Shown one piece after another: positions 22,201 to 31,389 of a stretch of DNA of 64,000 bases. The notes below the pieces were generated by a model. That model was not told the origin of the DNA, did no database searches, and saw nothing but the letters and a program-made list of their open reading frames with translations. Each line of letters opens with the position of its first letter. The first letter of the stretch is position 1. The position numbers were made by a program, and so were the translations under genes. Source of the stretch: Anadara kagoshimensis (lineage: Eukaryota > Mollusca > Bivalvia > Arcoida > Arcidae); NCBI GenBank assembly GCA_021292105.1, contig CM037864.1, positions 9,719,898 to 9,783,897 on the forward strand, read 5' to 3'.

Positions 22201-23783
22201 CTGTCTCCAAAATAATCAAGTTCATATTTTTACCTTCAGTCCAGTGGATGCTTTATATCTATTGGGCAAGGATTGGATTAAAAGTCAAGATTGTTTCACT
22301 GTCAAACATATTTAGGGATGGGGTAGGAAACTGTAGACCCCAGAGAAAACCAACGACATAAGGCAACAATCTGACAAACTTTCTCACACAAAAATCTGTC
22401 CTGAATGTGATTCCAACCTAGATGTTGAGAGACTGATAGAATCTTACAGAAATTTCACTTGCATAATATAATATCAGGAGTCGAGTACAGTAATAAAGTT
22501 TTAAATTCCAGTCAAAATTATTTCACTTATGTTGAGGTAGTCAGTTCAGGGATGGTTAAGGAAACCAGAGTGTCTGTAGAAAACCACGGTTCTTCAGCAA
22601 GTGAACTTATACAATTTCTAACTAGTTGTTTAGCAAACAGGAATATTAAACTCTGCCAAATGCATAATAAAAGTGAATGGATTGTGATAAATTTCATAAA
22701 AAAGCTCAAAGGCAGATTTTGATGCATCACTATCAGTTATCATTAAGATGATGTCAATGTGTGGAATATGACCAAGATGATGTCAACATGTGGGATATAC
22801 AGTAAAACCTTGATTCATCACCACCATTTGTTCAGTCAAATTTTGGCGTTATAAAGGGGTTTGCGATAAATCGGGGTAGGCGGATAAAGAAAAACATAAA
22901 CAAAATGGATTTTGGGACTTAAAAATAGTGTGGCGATAAGCGAGGTGGCAAAGTTATCGAGGGGCATTATAACGAAGTTTTACTGTAGTTTAAGGTATTT
23001 TTGCTGAAGCTTTTTCCTTGCACCTCTTTGCTAATTATTTTGTCAAGTTATGCATGTTATGATAATGAAGGATCAAGACTTTTCAGCTTGGTTGGTTTCC
23101 CTATGTCCTTGTTTATAAAAAAAAAAACTTTTTTAATATTCTCTTATTTTATTTTCACTACTTTCGTTTTAATTTTAGCCCTAGACCAAAAGGAAAGTGA
23201 AACTTGCAGTGACAAAAAGGAAGATTCACCTGATGAAAATTCAGATGTCAATAAAGATTTATCAGGAAAAAATGCAGACAGTGACAGTGACTTGGATCAT
23301 AATGGTGACACAGATGATCAAACTATTGCCCAGGCTATAGTATTTTCATTGTTACAAAAACAAAGACATCCAGAATTTAACAGCTTCTTGATACCAACCA
23401 TCGCTATCTCATCCACTGAATTCAAAATTTTAATGTATGACGCTGAAAATGATATTCTCCTAAGAAGCAGGAACATTAATTTATTTTTAGAACAGGGGTC
23501 ATCTGAAATACCAAATTTTTGCATCATTATTCTTTGGATGGTATTACACTACAGGATATTTGCCTCAGATTTGAAGAAAATTTCTTTGAGGGTGGATCTA
23601 AATAAGTTAAAGTCTGGTTTTTTAGATAAAATACCAGCAGAATGTTTTGAAATATACAAATCCAAGTTAAAATCATGTGTTGCAGCATTTCCTACAGTCT
23701 TAAAAAAGGGTCAAAATACAGAAATATTGGGCAGTTATCTTGCCAATAACCCTCGTTTTTTGGATTTTGTCAGTGCAGTATAA
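18901..23783 (+). CDS. Uncharacterised 419-residue protein, four exons
   Basis: Exons 18901-19210, 19860-20063, 20758-20898 and 23179-23783 join in phase 1 at every junction to 1260 nt. Introns 1 and 2 are GT-AG; intron 3 is best read as GC-AG. The ATG has a good context (gtagcATGg). No signal peptide or membrane segment is evident. Regions in order: a compact N-terminal domain (1-103); a segment with an Ala/Leu helix and a CKCGC cluster (104-171); the motif GHEEVWHGFVDIMF; an Asp/Ser-rich acidic linker (about 225-270); and a C-terminal domain with QAIVFSLLQ, LIPTIAIS and LMYDAENDILL. I recall similar motifs in unnamed bivalve proteins. The HG-x-VDI strand followed by a Gln-bearing helix recalls PD-(D/E)XK nucleases, but an E-x-K motif is not clear. 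The function is unknown; the nuclease idea is inference. Confidence 0.72.
19860..20063 (+). CDS. Uncharacterised gene, exon 2
   Basis: Acceptor 'ttctgatag|gt', donor 'gggatcg|gtaaga', 204 nt. It encodes a predicted helix (TSALAEHLLSKL) and the cysteine cluster CRGKNDICKCGCK. Confidence 0.72.
20228..20470. repeat. Short tandem repeat in intron 2 (cttgtgattatagt.ctttg)
   Basis: Five to six irregular units share 'ttttgtgaaggatcac' and 'tgtgattatagttctttg'. The apparent small ORFs are translations of the repeat. Confidence 0.8.
20758..20898 (+). CDS. Uncharacterised gene, exon 3
   Basis: Acceptor 'ttttacag|gt', 141 nt. It encodes the signature GHEEVWHGFVDIMF (its first Gly spans the junction). 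The 3' end uses 'aacaag|gcatgt', a GC donor. A GT donor in the right phase is not available before the frame closes near 20925. Confidence 0.62.
21178..21720. repeat. hAT-like end plus three about 150-bp tandem units
   Basis: 21178-21225 repeats the left end of the element at 7928. From 21226, three units carry 'tcatagaaaaacctt', 'agagtccat' and 'tcttcatataatttgtc'. The block closes with 'caggtgagcacc...ggccctcttgtt', the 3' end of the common bivalve TTTAGCTCACCTG element. It lies in intron 3 of the uncharacterised gene. Confidence 0.7.
22318..22612. repeat. Fragments of the SINE body related to the 51-bp satellite
   Basis: 'tctgacaaactttctcacac' and 'tctgtcctga' (22370-22402) and 'aggaaaccagagtgtctg.agaaaacca' (22558-22590) match the natural flank of the satellite unit. 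The 87-codon frame here is a repeat translation. Confidence 0.55.
22800..22985. mobile_element. MITE, family B, intact
   Basis: TA-flanked, with ends 'cagtaaaaccttgatt' and 'cgaagttttactg'. The inner sequence is rich in 'cgataa.c..gg' motifs. It is the full-length reference for the split copy at 4857-5309. Confidence 0.75.
23179..23783 (+). CDS. Uncharacterised gene, exon 4
   Basis: Acceptor 'aattttag|cc', 605 nt to TAA. It encodes the acidic low-complexity linker, then the C-terminal domain with QTIAQAIVFSLLQKQ, LIPTIAISS, LMYDAENDILL, a hydrophobic helix (IIILWMVLHYRIFA) and a mixed helical tail. The open frame extends back to 23001 only through intron sequence. Confidence 0.75.
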
Positions 23784-24125
23784 TTACTGGCATCAAACTT
23801 AAACATTTCATAAATGTGTTACTGAAAATTTATGAATCACCATTGATCAACCTATAAATATGGTGCTATTTTTGGTGATTTTGTAAAATGGTTCAAATCA
23901 TCTTCATTTGTTGTCTCACTTCCATGCAAGAGTTGTAAATGACATTAGGGATCACATGGCATTTTCTTTAGGGTCCCCTTTTGTTATAAGTATTGATGCA
24001 ATGATCATTTTGATGTATAGTAAAAGATTATGGACTCAAAGGTCAAGATCCCAGATGCAAAACAATACTGAAATTGTTAATTATCTTCGAAACTATAAAC
24101 TTTATAGGCATATATATACATATTA
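23784..24125 (+). other. 3' flank; copy of the 57-kb repeat unit
   Basis: From about 23980 ('atgatcattttgatgtatag', 'ctcaaaggtcaagatc', 'cgaaactataaacttta') this is one unit of the tandem repeat at 57220-57720. The unit resumes at about 24590 beyond the inserted element. Confidence 0.6.
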
Positions 24126-24270
24126 TATACACAGTGTGTATGTACAACCCTCAGTATCAGGTCGAGTCCTTTTTTTCGTAGCTGTATCACTACGAGAGTA
24201 GTGATACAGCTACGAAAAAAGGACGAAGACGAGACCTGATACGAAGGGTTGTACATACACACTGTGTATA
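24126..24270. repeat. Near-perfect 70-bp palindrome with GAGA loop
   Basis: The arms 24126-24193 and 24198-24270 pair almost completely (cores 'acacagtgtgtatgtacaac' and 'gtagctgtatcactac'), with loop 24194-24197. It is part of the element inserted in the repeat unit and is absent from the related copy at 40487-40785. Confidence 0.85.
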
Positions 24271-24585
24271 TAGTATTTTTATCTAACATTTCCAATTAGG
24301 TTGTTTAAAATAATAAAAAAACAATACTTTATGTGAAAAGAAATACATTTTTATACCACAGAAAACCACTGAACTATGTTACGACAATTGTTCTCTAGTA
24401 ATCATTTGACAAAATCAAAGACTCCCTAATGATGTCACAATGAGAAAGTGCAAGTGCACTTTACCGCCAATGTTGTATCACCACAGTGTGGTGATACAAG
24501 ATTCTGTATCATGCGTGTTCAATAAAAACTTGTATTTCGTCAAATCAAATAGAAAAACTAGTCTAATGTTAGATAAATAAGAATA
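24271..24585. mobile_element. MITE, family H
   Basis: 'ttatctaacattt' near the left and 'aatgttagataaataag' near the right are inverted. An internal perfect 23-bp palindrome sits at 24475-24497 (core 'caccacagtgtggtg'). 40487-40785 is an inverted-orientation relative. With the palindrome at 24126 it probably forms one inserted unit. Confidence 0.65.
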
Positions 24586-24589
24586 GTGT

Positions 24590-25460
24590 TGGTATTAATG
24601 TAATGGTCATTTTGATATCTAGAGTAAGGTCATAATGGGTTTAAAGATCAAGGTCACTGATAGGGAAGGGGAAGAATACATAAATGGTAAATATCTTGGA
24701 AATATTAACTTTTAACATTTTACAGTTAAGAAGAAAAAGTTTACAACATTTATTTTTTGAGTGTCAGAAACCTATATGGAATGAAGTAACAAAACATAAT
24801 GACTTATGGTTATTCCATTATTGATTTTACACTACAAGACCTTCTTTGGTATATTCCCATTGATAACCAATTTAATTTTTTGTATTAAATAATTATATAC
24901 AAACAAAGTATACTTAAGTTTTGATGCAGTTATAAAATTTTGGATGTTTTATTTTAAAATTGAAAAAGCAATTGGTTTTAAAAATAAAACATTCAGTTTT
25001 ATAATAATTGGGCTATGTTAATTAGATTATTTAAATAAATGAGAGTATAGTATTGAACCGAAATTTATATAAATTAAATGGAATATAAAAAGTATAAAAA
25101 AAATACTATAAAATCCCTGACGTTTTGGCGACACAGCCACCATTTTCAAGGGTTTGTTTACTTGTATCATGTAGCCAGGTAATTAGTATGAATGACGTCA
25201 CCGAATAGATAGTGATGTCAAACTATTGTTTTCTGTTCAGCGGAGTCCCAAATTTTCGTATGTACATACTTTCCCCGCTCCCTTCTGTAAAAAACATTGT
25301 CTTTGATTACCTTTTGATTACCAACAACTAAAACATCTTCAGTTCCATTGTGATTTAAACCGTTAATGCGAATGTAACATTAATTAAATGGAAAATAGAA
25401 ATAATATACATTGTAATAGGTTGGCAAAGGATGTAGATGTTTATGTATTATATTTAATAA
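24590..25460. other. Repeat remnants and AT-rich sequence
   Basis: 24590-24720 completes the split 57-kb-type unit. A short motif at 25115-25150 reads, on the minus strand, 'cttgaaaatggtggctgtg' then 'tcgccaaaacgtcaggg'. That resembles the junction seen around some Penelope-like elements. Nothing else is recognised. Confidence 0.35.
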
Positions 25461-25465
25461 GAACT

Positions 25466-25728
25466 GGCCCCGGTTTCACAATCATTACTTAGCTAAGATT
25501 TTCCTTAACTTATATATAGCAAAATTTCAAATCTTTATAATTTCGTTAATTTTTAAGATATTCAGGAATTTAAGGTGTCAATTTTAAGTGAATTTCTAAA
25601 TTAAAACATTTGCATTAAGTTTAGACAAAAAGATTAATCAGTAGTTTTAAAAAGAGATTACCGTACCAAAATTTGCTAAATTTAAGTTAAGGAAAATCTT
25701 AGGTAAGGAATAATTGTGAAACCGGGGC
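25466..25728. mobile_element. MITE, family G (GGCCCCGGTTTCACAAT ends)
   Basis: The left end 'ggccccggtttcacaatcat' and right end 'aattgtgaaaccggggc' are inverted, with further pairing ('aagattttccttaactt' against 'aagttaaggaaaatctt') to about 45 bp. It is non-coding. Confidence 0.8.
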
Positions 25729-25789
25729 ATGCTGTTTATATGCTTTGTTGAGAAATAAAGAATTATAAAAAAAATAATTATTTTGATGT

Positions 25790-26136
25790 CATGGTTTCAA
25801 AGGTCAAGGTAATAAATGGAAAAGAATATGGAAATTGTTACTAATCAGAAAAAGCCCCAAATAATTACTATATGGACAGATTTTGACATTGGGGTTAAAG
25901 TATTTATGTTTTCTTCTTGAAATGTATCAGCTAGGCACGATTTATCAGGTGAGCATATCAGATCAATTGGCCTCTTGTTTCTTCGAGTTGAATTTTGAAA
26001 AAAGTACATTTTATGAAACATTTTGTAATAAGAGAGGAAGGTGTACACCTGCTATCCACAGCTTTTTAGCTCACCTGAGCACAGCTATTGTGACCAGTCT
26101 TTGTCAGTTGTGCGTCAACTTTTTCTTGTTAACACT
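25790..26136. repeat. Ends of two TTTAGCTCACCTG-type elements
   Basis: 25790-25980 ends with 'tatcaggtgagcatatcag' and 'ggcctcttgttt' (right end). 26068 starts a new left end 'tttagctcacctgagcacag'. The 51-bp satellite begins inside this second copy. Confidence 0.6.
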
Positions 26137-27612
26137 CTAGAGGCAGTTAGACTGAACTGACAAACTTTGTCACACTAGGGTCTGTCCCTAGAGGCAGTTA
26201 AGAGTGAACTTACAAACTTTGTCACACTTGGGTCTGTCCCTAAAGGCGGTTAGAGTGAACTTACAAACTTTGTCACACTTGGGTCTGTCCCTAAAGGCGG
26301 TTAGAGTGAACTGACAAACTTTGTCACACTAGGGTCTGTCCCTAAAGGCGGTTAGAGTGAACTGACAAACTTTGTCACACTAGGGTCTGTCCCTAGAGGC
26401 AGTGAAGAGTGAACTTACAAACTTTGTCACACTTGGGTCTGTCCCTAAAGGCGGTTAGAGTGAACTGACCACCTTTGTCACACTATGGTCTGTCCCTAAA
26501 AGCGGTTAGAGTGAACTGACAAACTTTGTCACACTAGGGTCTGTCCCTACAGACAGTTAGAGTGAACTGACAAACTTTGTCACACTAGGGTCTGTCCCTA
26601 CAGGCAGTTAGAGTGAACTGACAAACTTTGTCACACTAGGGTCTGTCCCTAAAGGCAGTTAGAGTGAACTGACAAACTTTGTCACACTAGGGTCTGTCCC
26701 TAAAGGCAGTTAGAGTGAACTGACAAACTTTGTCACACTAGGGTCTGTCCTAAAGACAGAGTGAACTGACAAACTTTGTCACACTAGGGTCTGTCCCTAA
26801 AGGCAGTTAGAGTGAACTGACAAACTTTGTCACACTAGGGTCTGTCCCTAAAGGCAGTTAGAGTGAACTGACAAACTTTGTCACACTAGGGTCTGTCCCT
26901 AAAGACAGTTAGAGTGAACTGACAAACTTTGTCACACTAGGGTCTGTCCCTAAAGGCAGTTAGAGTGAACTGACAAACTTTGTCACACTAGGGTCTGTCC
27001 CTAAAGGCAGTTAGAGTGAACTGACAAACTTTGTCACACTAGGGTCTGTCCCTAAAGACAGTTAGAGTGAACTGACAAACTTTGTCACACTAGGGTCTGT
27101 CCCTAAAGGCAGTTAGAGTGAACTGACAAACTTTGTCACACTAGGGTCTGTCCCTAAAGGCAGTTAGAGTGAACTGACAAACTTTGTCACACTAGGGTCT
27201 GTCCCTAAAGGCAGTTAGAGTGAACTGACAAACTTTGTCACACTAGGGTCTGTCCCTAAAGGCAGTTAGAGTGAACTGACAAACTTTGTCACACTAGGGT
27301 CTGTCCCTAAAGGCAGTTAGAGTGAACTGACAAACTTTGTCACACTAGGGTCTGTCCCTAAAGGCAGTTAGAGTGAACTGACAAACTTTGTCACACTTGG
27401 GTCTGTCCCTAAAGACAGTTAGAGTGAACTGACAAACTTTGTCACACTAGGGTCTGTCCCTAAAGGCAGTTAGAGTGAACTGACAAACTTTGTCACACTA
27501 GGGTCTGTCCTAAAGACAGAGTGAACTGACAAACTTTGTCACACTAGGGTCTGTCCCTAAAGGCAGTTAGAGTGAACTGACAAACTTTGTCACACTAGGG
27601 TCTGTCCCTAGA
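26137..27612. repeat. 51-bp satellite, about 29 tandem copies
   Basis: The unit contains 'gtgaactgacaaactttgtc', 'acactagggtctgtcccta' and 'aaggcagttaga'. The core copies are nearly identical and the leftmost ones more varied (g.cggtt, tt.ggg). A shortened unit ('gtcctaaagacagagtg') occurs twice, near 26745 and 27505. The right edge runs straight into a tRNA-like SINE head, so the array is an amplified SINE body segment. Confidence 0.97.
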
Positions 27613-27690
27613 GAGACTCGAACTTAAGCGGTGAGAAGCACTGTGATCCATAAGTGTGCGCTTTAGACCTCTCGACCACCATGGTCAGAC
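27613..27690 (-). repeat. tRNA-Ser-like SINE head adjoining the satellite
   Basis: On the minus strand: 'ggtggtcgagaggtctaaag' (A-box region with a Ser-type 'gtcgagagg') and 'aagttcgagtctctc' (B box). The SINE body follows leftward as the 51-bp unit. It is not a functional tRNA gene: the cloverleaf and acceptor stem are poor. Confidence 0.65.
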
Positions 27691-27699
27691 ATATACATG

Positions 27700-28035
27700 G
27701 AATACTTTCCTTTATACACAGGTTCAAACCGGTACAGAAACAATGAAGTCAACTTATATTGACCTATGTGCCACTTTGTAGGTCAGCTGTTGGGAGTCCT
27801 GGCTTCGTATGTGATACGTTGGGAACCCCGGCCAGAGACAGTTACAGAGTCCTTCGAAAGAGACCTTAATTACCGATGATCCTACCCACACATTTCCTTG
27901 AGCGCACTGCAAATGCCAAAATTTCTGTTACTTCACCTTTAGTTAATGACGTCTCGATATGAATGAAATATTATTCAGTATTATACATGTATATATAGCG
28001 GTTACCTTTATAGAAAGCAATTTTGGCTGTTCATC
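27700..28035 (+). mobile_element. Diverged family A MITE split by a SINE
   Basis: Pieces 'tttatacacaggttcaaacc' (27712) and 'gcggttacctttatagaaag' (27998) match the interior and right side of family A. Between them a worn SINE copy (27785-27977) shows 'ccttcgaaagagacctta', 'gagcgcactgcaaatgc' and 'gacgtctcgatatgaatga'. Confidence 0.45.
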
Positions 28036-28049
28036 CACCCACGACCACT

Positions 28050-28390
28050 GCGGTAACTCAGTCGGTAGAGTGCTCGCTCCGTAAGTGGGAGGTTGTGGGT
28101 TCGAACCCCGGTCGGGTCTGACGCAAGACTTAAAAAGTTGGTAGTGAATGTTCTTTCGCGAAGCACTCGGCATTACAAAATGAACGTCGCGGTTCTTTCG
28201 GATGGGTACTTAAAATAAACGAGGTCCCGTGTCACGGTGGGCTTGGCACGCTAAAGAACCCTGCTGTATAATTCCATCAGCGCAACGCACAGGCAAAATT
28301 TCTGCACCTTCGCCTAGAGCTGGCGACGTCTCGATATAAGTGAAATATTCTTGACTGGGACGTTAAACACCATTACTCAACTCAACAACT
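28050..28390 (+). repeat. tRNA-derived SINE, full length (reference copy)
   Basis: The tRNA-like head has 'taactcagtcggtagagtg' (A box) and 'gtgggttcgaaccccgg' (B box). The body has 'ttctttcgcgaagcactcgg' and 'cgaggtcccgtgtcacggtg'. The conserved 3' domain has 'gcgacgtctcgatataagtg' and 'cttgactgggacgttaaac', with tail 'actcaactcaac'. The domain recalls the deeply conserved SINE domains of molluscs (V, Nin-DC and Meta types); which one needs alignment. Confidence 0.92.
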
Positions 28391-28717
28391 CTTTAATTTG
28401 ATCATAAACCCCAACACTTTCCTGATATGTTTTTCTTAATTGCTGATGCAACACTTGGTGGTATTTCCGATCATAAAACACTACTAAAACAATCACACTA
28501 GCCCTTTTTCAAATCACAATCGAAGAAGCAAAGTAAAAACCTTGAAAACAGGTAAATGTAGTTAAAACACGTGGACTTCCACAAGGACAGTGAGGCCGGG
28601 TTCTCCGGAAGTGTATGTACAAATGCATTTTAAGTCCTTTACTTTATTATTTGAATTTGTTTAAAACACAACACTTTATATATATGTAAACGAATTATTA
28701 TTCCTCAAAAAGGAAAC

Positions 28718-29018
28718 CACGGCAGTAGCTCAGTTGGTAGAGTGCTCGCTCATCAAGTGGGTTCGAACCCCGACCGCGTCTGACCCAAGACTTCAGTAAT
28801 TTAAGTTAGTAGTGACTATTCTTTCGCTAAGCACTCAGCCTGACGAAATGAAAGTCACGGTTCTTTCTTGACACGCTAAAGAACCCTGCTGTATAACGCC
28901 ATCAGCGCAACGCACAGACAAACTTTCTGCACCGTCGCCTACAGCTGGCGACATTTCGATTTAAGTAAAATATTCTTGACTGGGACGTTAAACACCATGA
29001 CTCAACTCAACTCAACTC
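28718..29018 (+). repeat. tRNA-derived SINE, nearly full length
   Basis: The A box is perfect here ('tagctcagttgg'), and the B box reads 'gggttcgaacccc'. It has small deletions in the head and body and the same 3' domain, with tail 'actcaactcaactcaactc'. Confidence 0.92.
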
Positions 29019-29187
29019 CTAAAAATGGAGTGAATGGATCTTCAATACAACACATTTTTATAATAAAATATTTTATTACAAATTCAAACAAAAATGATGA
29101 AACGTGATAACAATGAAGTAATGATAGCGGATTTCTGTTGCAGAAAAAGTCGCCGATATTGTTCCATGATGTAGTTTAAAACGCCAT

Positions 29188-30763
29188 TTTATTGTGCCGC
29201 ACCTACAAAGAATATAAAAAATAAATTAGCTAAAGGACCACGGTTAACAAATATATATTAGTGTTTGAAACTTAAGAAAAAAATACGTTTTACGTATAAA
29301 AGTTTTTTTGCAATATATTATGAAATTGCTAATTTCCGTGGTGTCCCCATATTTGTTGCTTTTGTGGAAATTTTTACACCCCCCCCCCCCCCCCCCGCGA
29401 ATTTAAATACCAACGTTTTTTTATACAAACTACCCTTAACAGTAGCCACATAACACGAAATTATTACCCTACGAAATGATATTTTCTCTTAAAACCATGG
29501 AATTTAATGATTACACAGTGACGTGACTTGAAAGATTTGGTGTGTGTATTTCCATATCAAAAGACTATAGATAAGCACCACTGATGTATAAGCTTTTGAC
29601 AAATTTAGTGGCTTTTCATTAAAACATTTTTTTCTGAATTAATTTTCAATATATATACCTATAGCTTCGGTGAAGCATCAGCCTACTTTTGATTGCATTT
29701 ACGAGATCAAATCGCCAGATTGCACAAATTATTGGATGCATCCCGTCCCAATATGTTACTGGATTCCGAAATATATTCCGAAAATGTATTCCAAATGTGC
29801 ATATGTAACCAAATGCATTACCGGTCTCAGAATACATATCTTACGATAAAAGTGATATATTTCTTTCACTATTTCCATGCGGACTCATTTCATAGTAAAG
29901 AAGCAGAAAGCGTACATACTGACGTGAACGCCGTACAATATCTTACCTTTACCATAGCTGACCATTTCGCCAGTTTTGTCCGCGTCTCCAGGTGTTTCCG
30001 ATATTGTTTCTTCTAAACTCCCAGTCATCGTCCCACTGTCCGGCACCACCCTGCCATTGTCTACAGATGTCTTCTGGGCAGCCCATACACTGTACTCCAT
30101 TGTGCATATAGTAGGTTTCTCTCCTGCATTGAGGTTCGATGAACATACGAGGACATGGAACATCTGGGCAGATCTGTGAATTTACAATGGGCTTCATCAC
30201 TGGTCGTCTTCTAGCATAGGAACGACCTTGAAAAAGATGAACAGCATGGTCTTAAACATCACATTCTATTTAAAATGAAGGGGAAAGAAATGGTCCTCCA
30301 AAAATACATTTGCAGAAGTGCATCAACAATTTGATTTAAAACATTTCTCATCGTCACAGGTGATGGGAATACGGGCTCAAATAGGCGGAAAGTGCTTAAA
30401 ATTTACGTGTTCAAAGTGAACCTAATATATCATTAGCAAAGTTTTTCATTTGCTTTTGGGGATTGTGATTTAACATGGACCGGTATGTCTTTGTAGTCGA
30501 TTGGAGATGTTCATCTAGTCCGTCTTCAGTGGTGTAATTTGAAAAAAAATGCATATGGACATGCAATTTAATTTTAATTCCATCGGTTCTTACACAAATA
30601 AGAATAAGTTCGGAAAAAGAGGAAAACGCATGGGGTGGTTTTGAATTAACCAAGTTTCCTTTCTCGAAAATATGAAATTTGAAACAAATCAGGAAATAAG
30701 AGACTTACCTTCAATACTGACAACAGCTAAAACCAACACAGCTAACAATACAGTATATTTCAT
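29188..30763 (-). CDS. Secreted six-cysteine, Trp/Arg-rich 110-residue protein
   Basis: The coding parts are 30763-30709 and 30226-29949, joined in phase 1 (333 nt). A third exon from 29202 appears to be 3' UTR and holds AATAAA at 29188-29193. Residues 1-19 (MKYTVLLAVLVLAVVSIEG) are a clear signal peptide. A basic stretch (RSYARRR) follows and may be a furin-type processing site. The core has six cysteines spaced C-x4-C-x8-C-x12-C-x2-C-x4-C, ending NGVQCMGCPEDIC. The tail is rich in Trp, Arg, Asn and Gly (WDDDWEFRRN..., WRRGQNWRNGQLW). A TATA box lies upstream. I do not recognise the family. It could be an extracellular matrix, shell or host-defence peptide; none of these is shown. Confidence 0.78.
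29378..29396. repeat. Poly-C tract
   Basis: A run of about 18 C, G-rich on the transcribed strand side, within the region just beyond the secreted-protein gene's 3'-UTR intron boundary. It is a possible G-quadruplex on the minus strand. Confidence 0.85.
29949..30226 (-). CDS. Secreted protein, exon 2
   Basis: The acceptor is 'ttcaag|gtcg' on the minus strand and the stop TAA is at 29949-29951. The donor 'aaag|gtaaga' follows the stop by 2 nt, so the last intron lies in the 3' UTR. The exon encodes the whole mature protein. Confidence 0.8.
30709..30763 (-). CDS. Secreted protein, exon 1 (signal peptide)
   Basis: ATG at 30763-30761 and donor 'gaag|gtaagt' at 30708. The exon encodes just the signal peptide, a common layout for secreted-peptide genes. 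Confidence 0.82.
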
Positions 30764-30864
30764 TTTGTCAGGCTAGTTAATATTACTTCCAGCTAAGATG
30801 TAGACAACAGAGACAGATCCGTAGAGTTTGTAAATATTTTGCTGGTGTTTGTAAAAACATGCAG

Positions 30865-30876
30865 TTTTTATATAGC
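30865..30876 (-). promoter_or_regulatory. TATA box of the secreted-protein gene
   Basis: 'gctatataaaaa' on the minus strand, about 105 bp before the ATG. This leaves room for a 5' UTR of about 70-80 nt. Confidence 0.65.
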
Positions 30877-31319
30877 AAAATTGGCGGGTTTTTCCTCTAG
30901 GGAACCATTGGTCAAATCCTTCATTACGTCAGGAGCTATGTGCGTTGTTAAGTATTTTAGTTATAAAGTTAACACTGGACAATGGCTAATACTACGTCAG
31001 TAACTGCCATTATCATGTCACACTGGACATAACCTGTCAAATGATAGGATATATTTTTGTGTAAGGTTAAAGGTCAAAGCATAAGTAAAAGACCCTCATT
31101 ATAAGGAAATATAGTAAGGCTATCGGCATAATTGATAATATAATTATTTTGATGTTTAATTGGAAAGTTCATTGAACTTGCACATCATGGGATTCAAAGT
31201 AAAACTGTTATGAAAAAAGTAAGTGCATATAAAAAGTAAGTGCATATGTCTTAAAAGTCACCTTTGTATAAAGTTTTAAGAGCCAGTAAAATTTTATCCT
31301 AATTCCATTTGCGTATGTA

Positions 31320-31389
31320 TATAGGCCACCTGCCTATAAAGGCAACTTTTATTAAATCCTTGTGTGGCCTTTATAGACAGATTTGACTG
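31320..31389 (-). mobile_element. Family A MITE fragment
   Basis: 'taggccacctgcctataaag' and the end 'tagacagatttgactg'. It is the terminal portion only. Confidence 0.6.

Noticed and set aside
22459-22722. 87-codon frame as an extra exon of the uncharacterised gene
   Set aside because: Part of it is SINE-derived, it lacks splice sites in phase, and the gene model is already consistent without it.
26137-27612. CRISPR-like array (regular 51-bp period)
   Set aside because: The whole unit is repeated with no variable spacers, in an animal genome, and it derives from a SINE.
28050-29018. tRNA genes with A and B boxes
   Set aside because: Both tRNA-like stretches continue into the shared SINE body and 3' domain, and similar heads recur across the window. 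They are SINE promoters, not tRNA genes.
30411-30653. 80-codon minus-strand frame inside the secreted-protein intron
   Set aside because: There are no splice signals, no recognisable family and AT-biased composition; it is probably chance.
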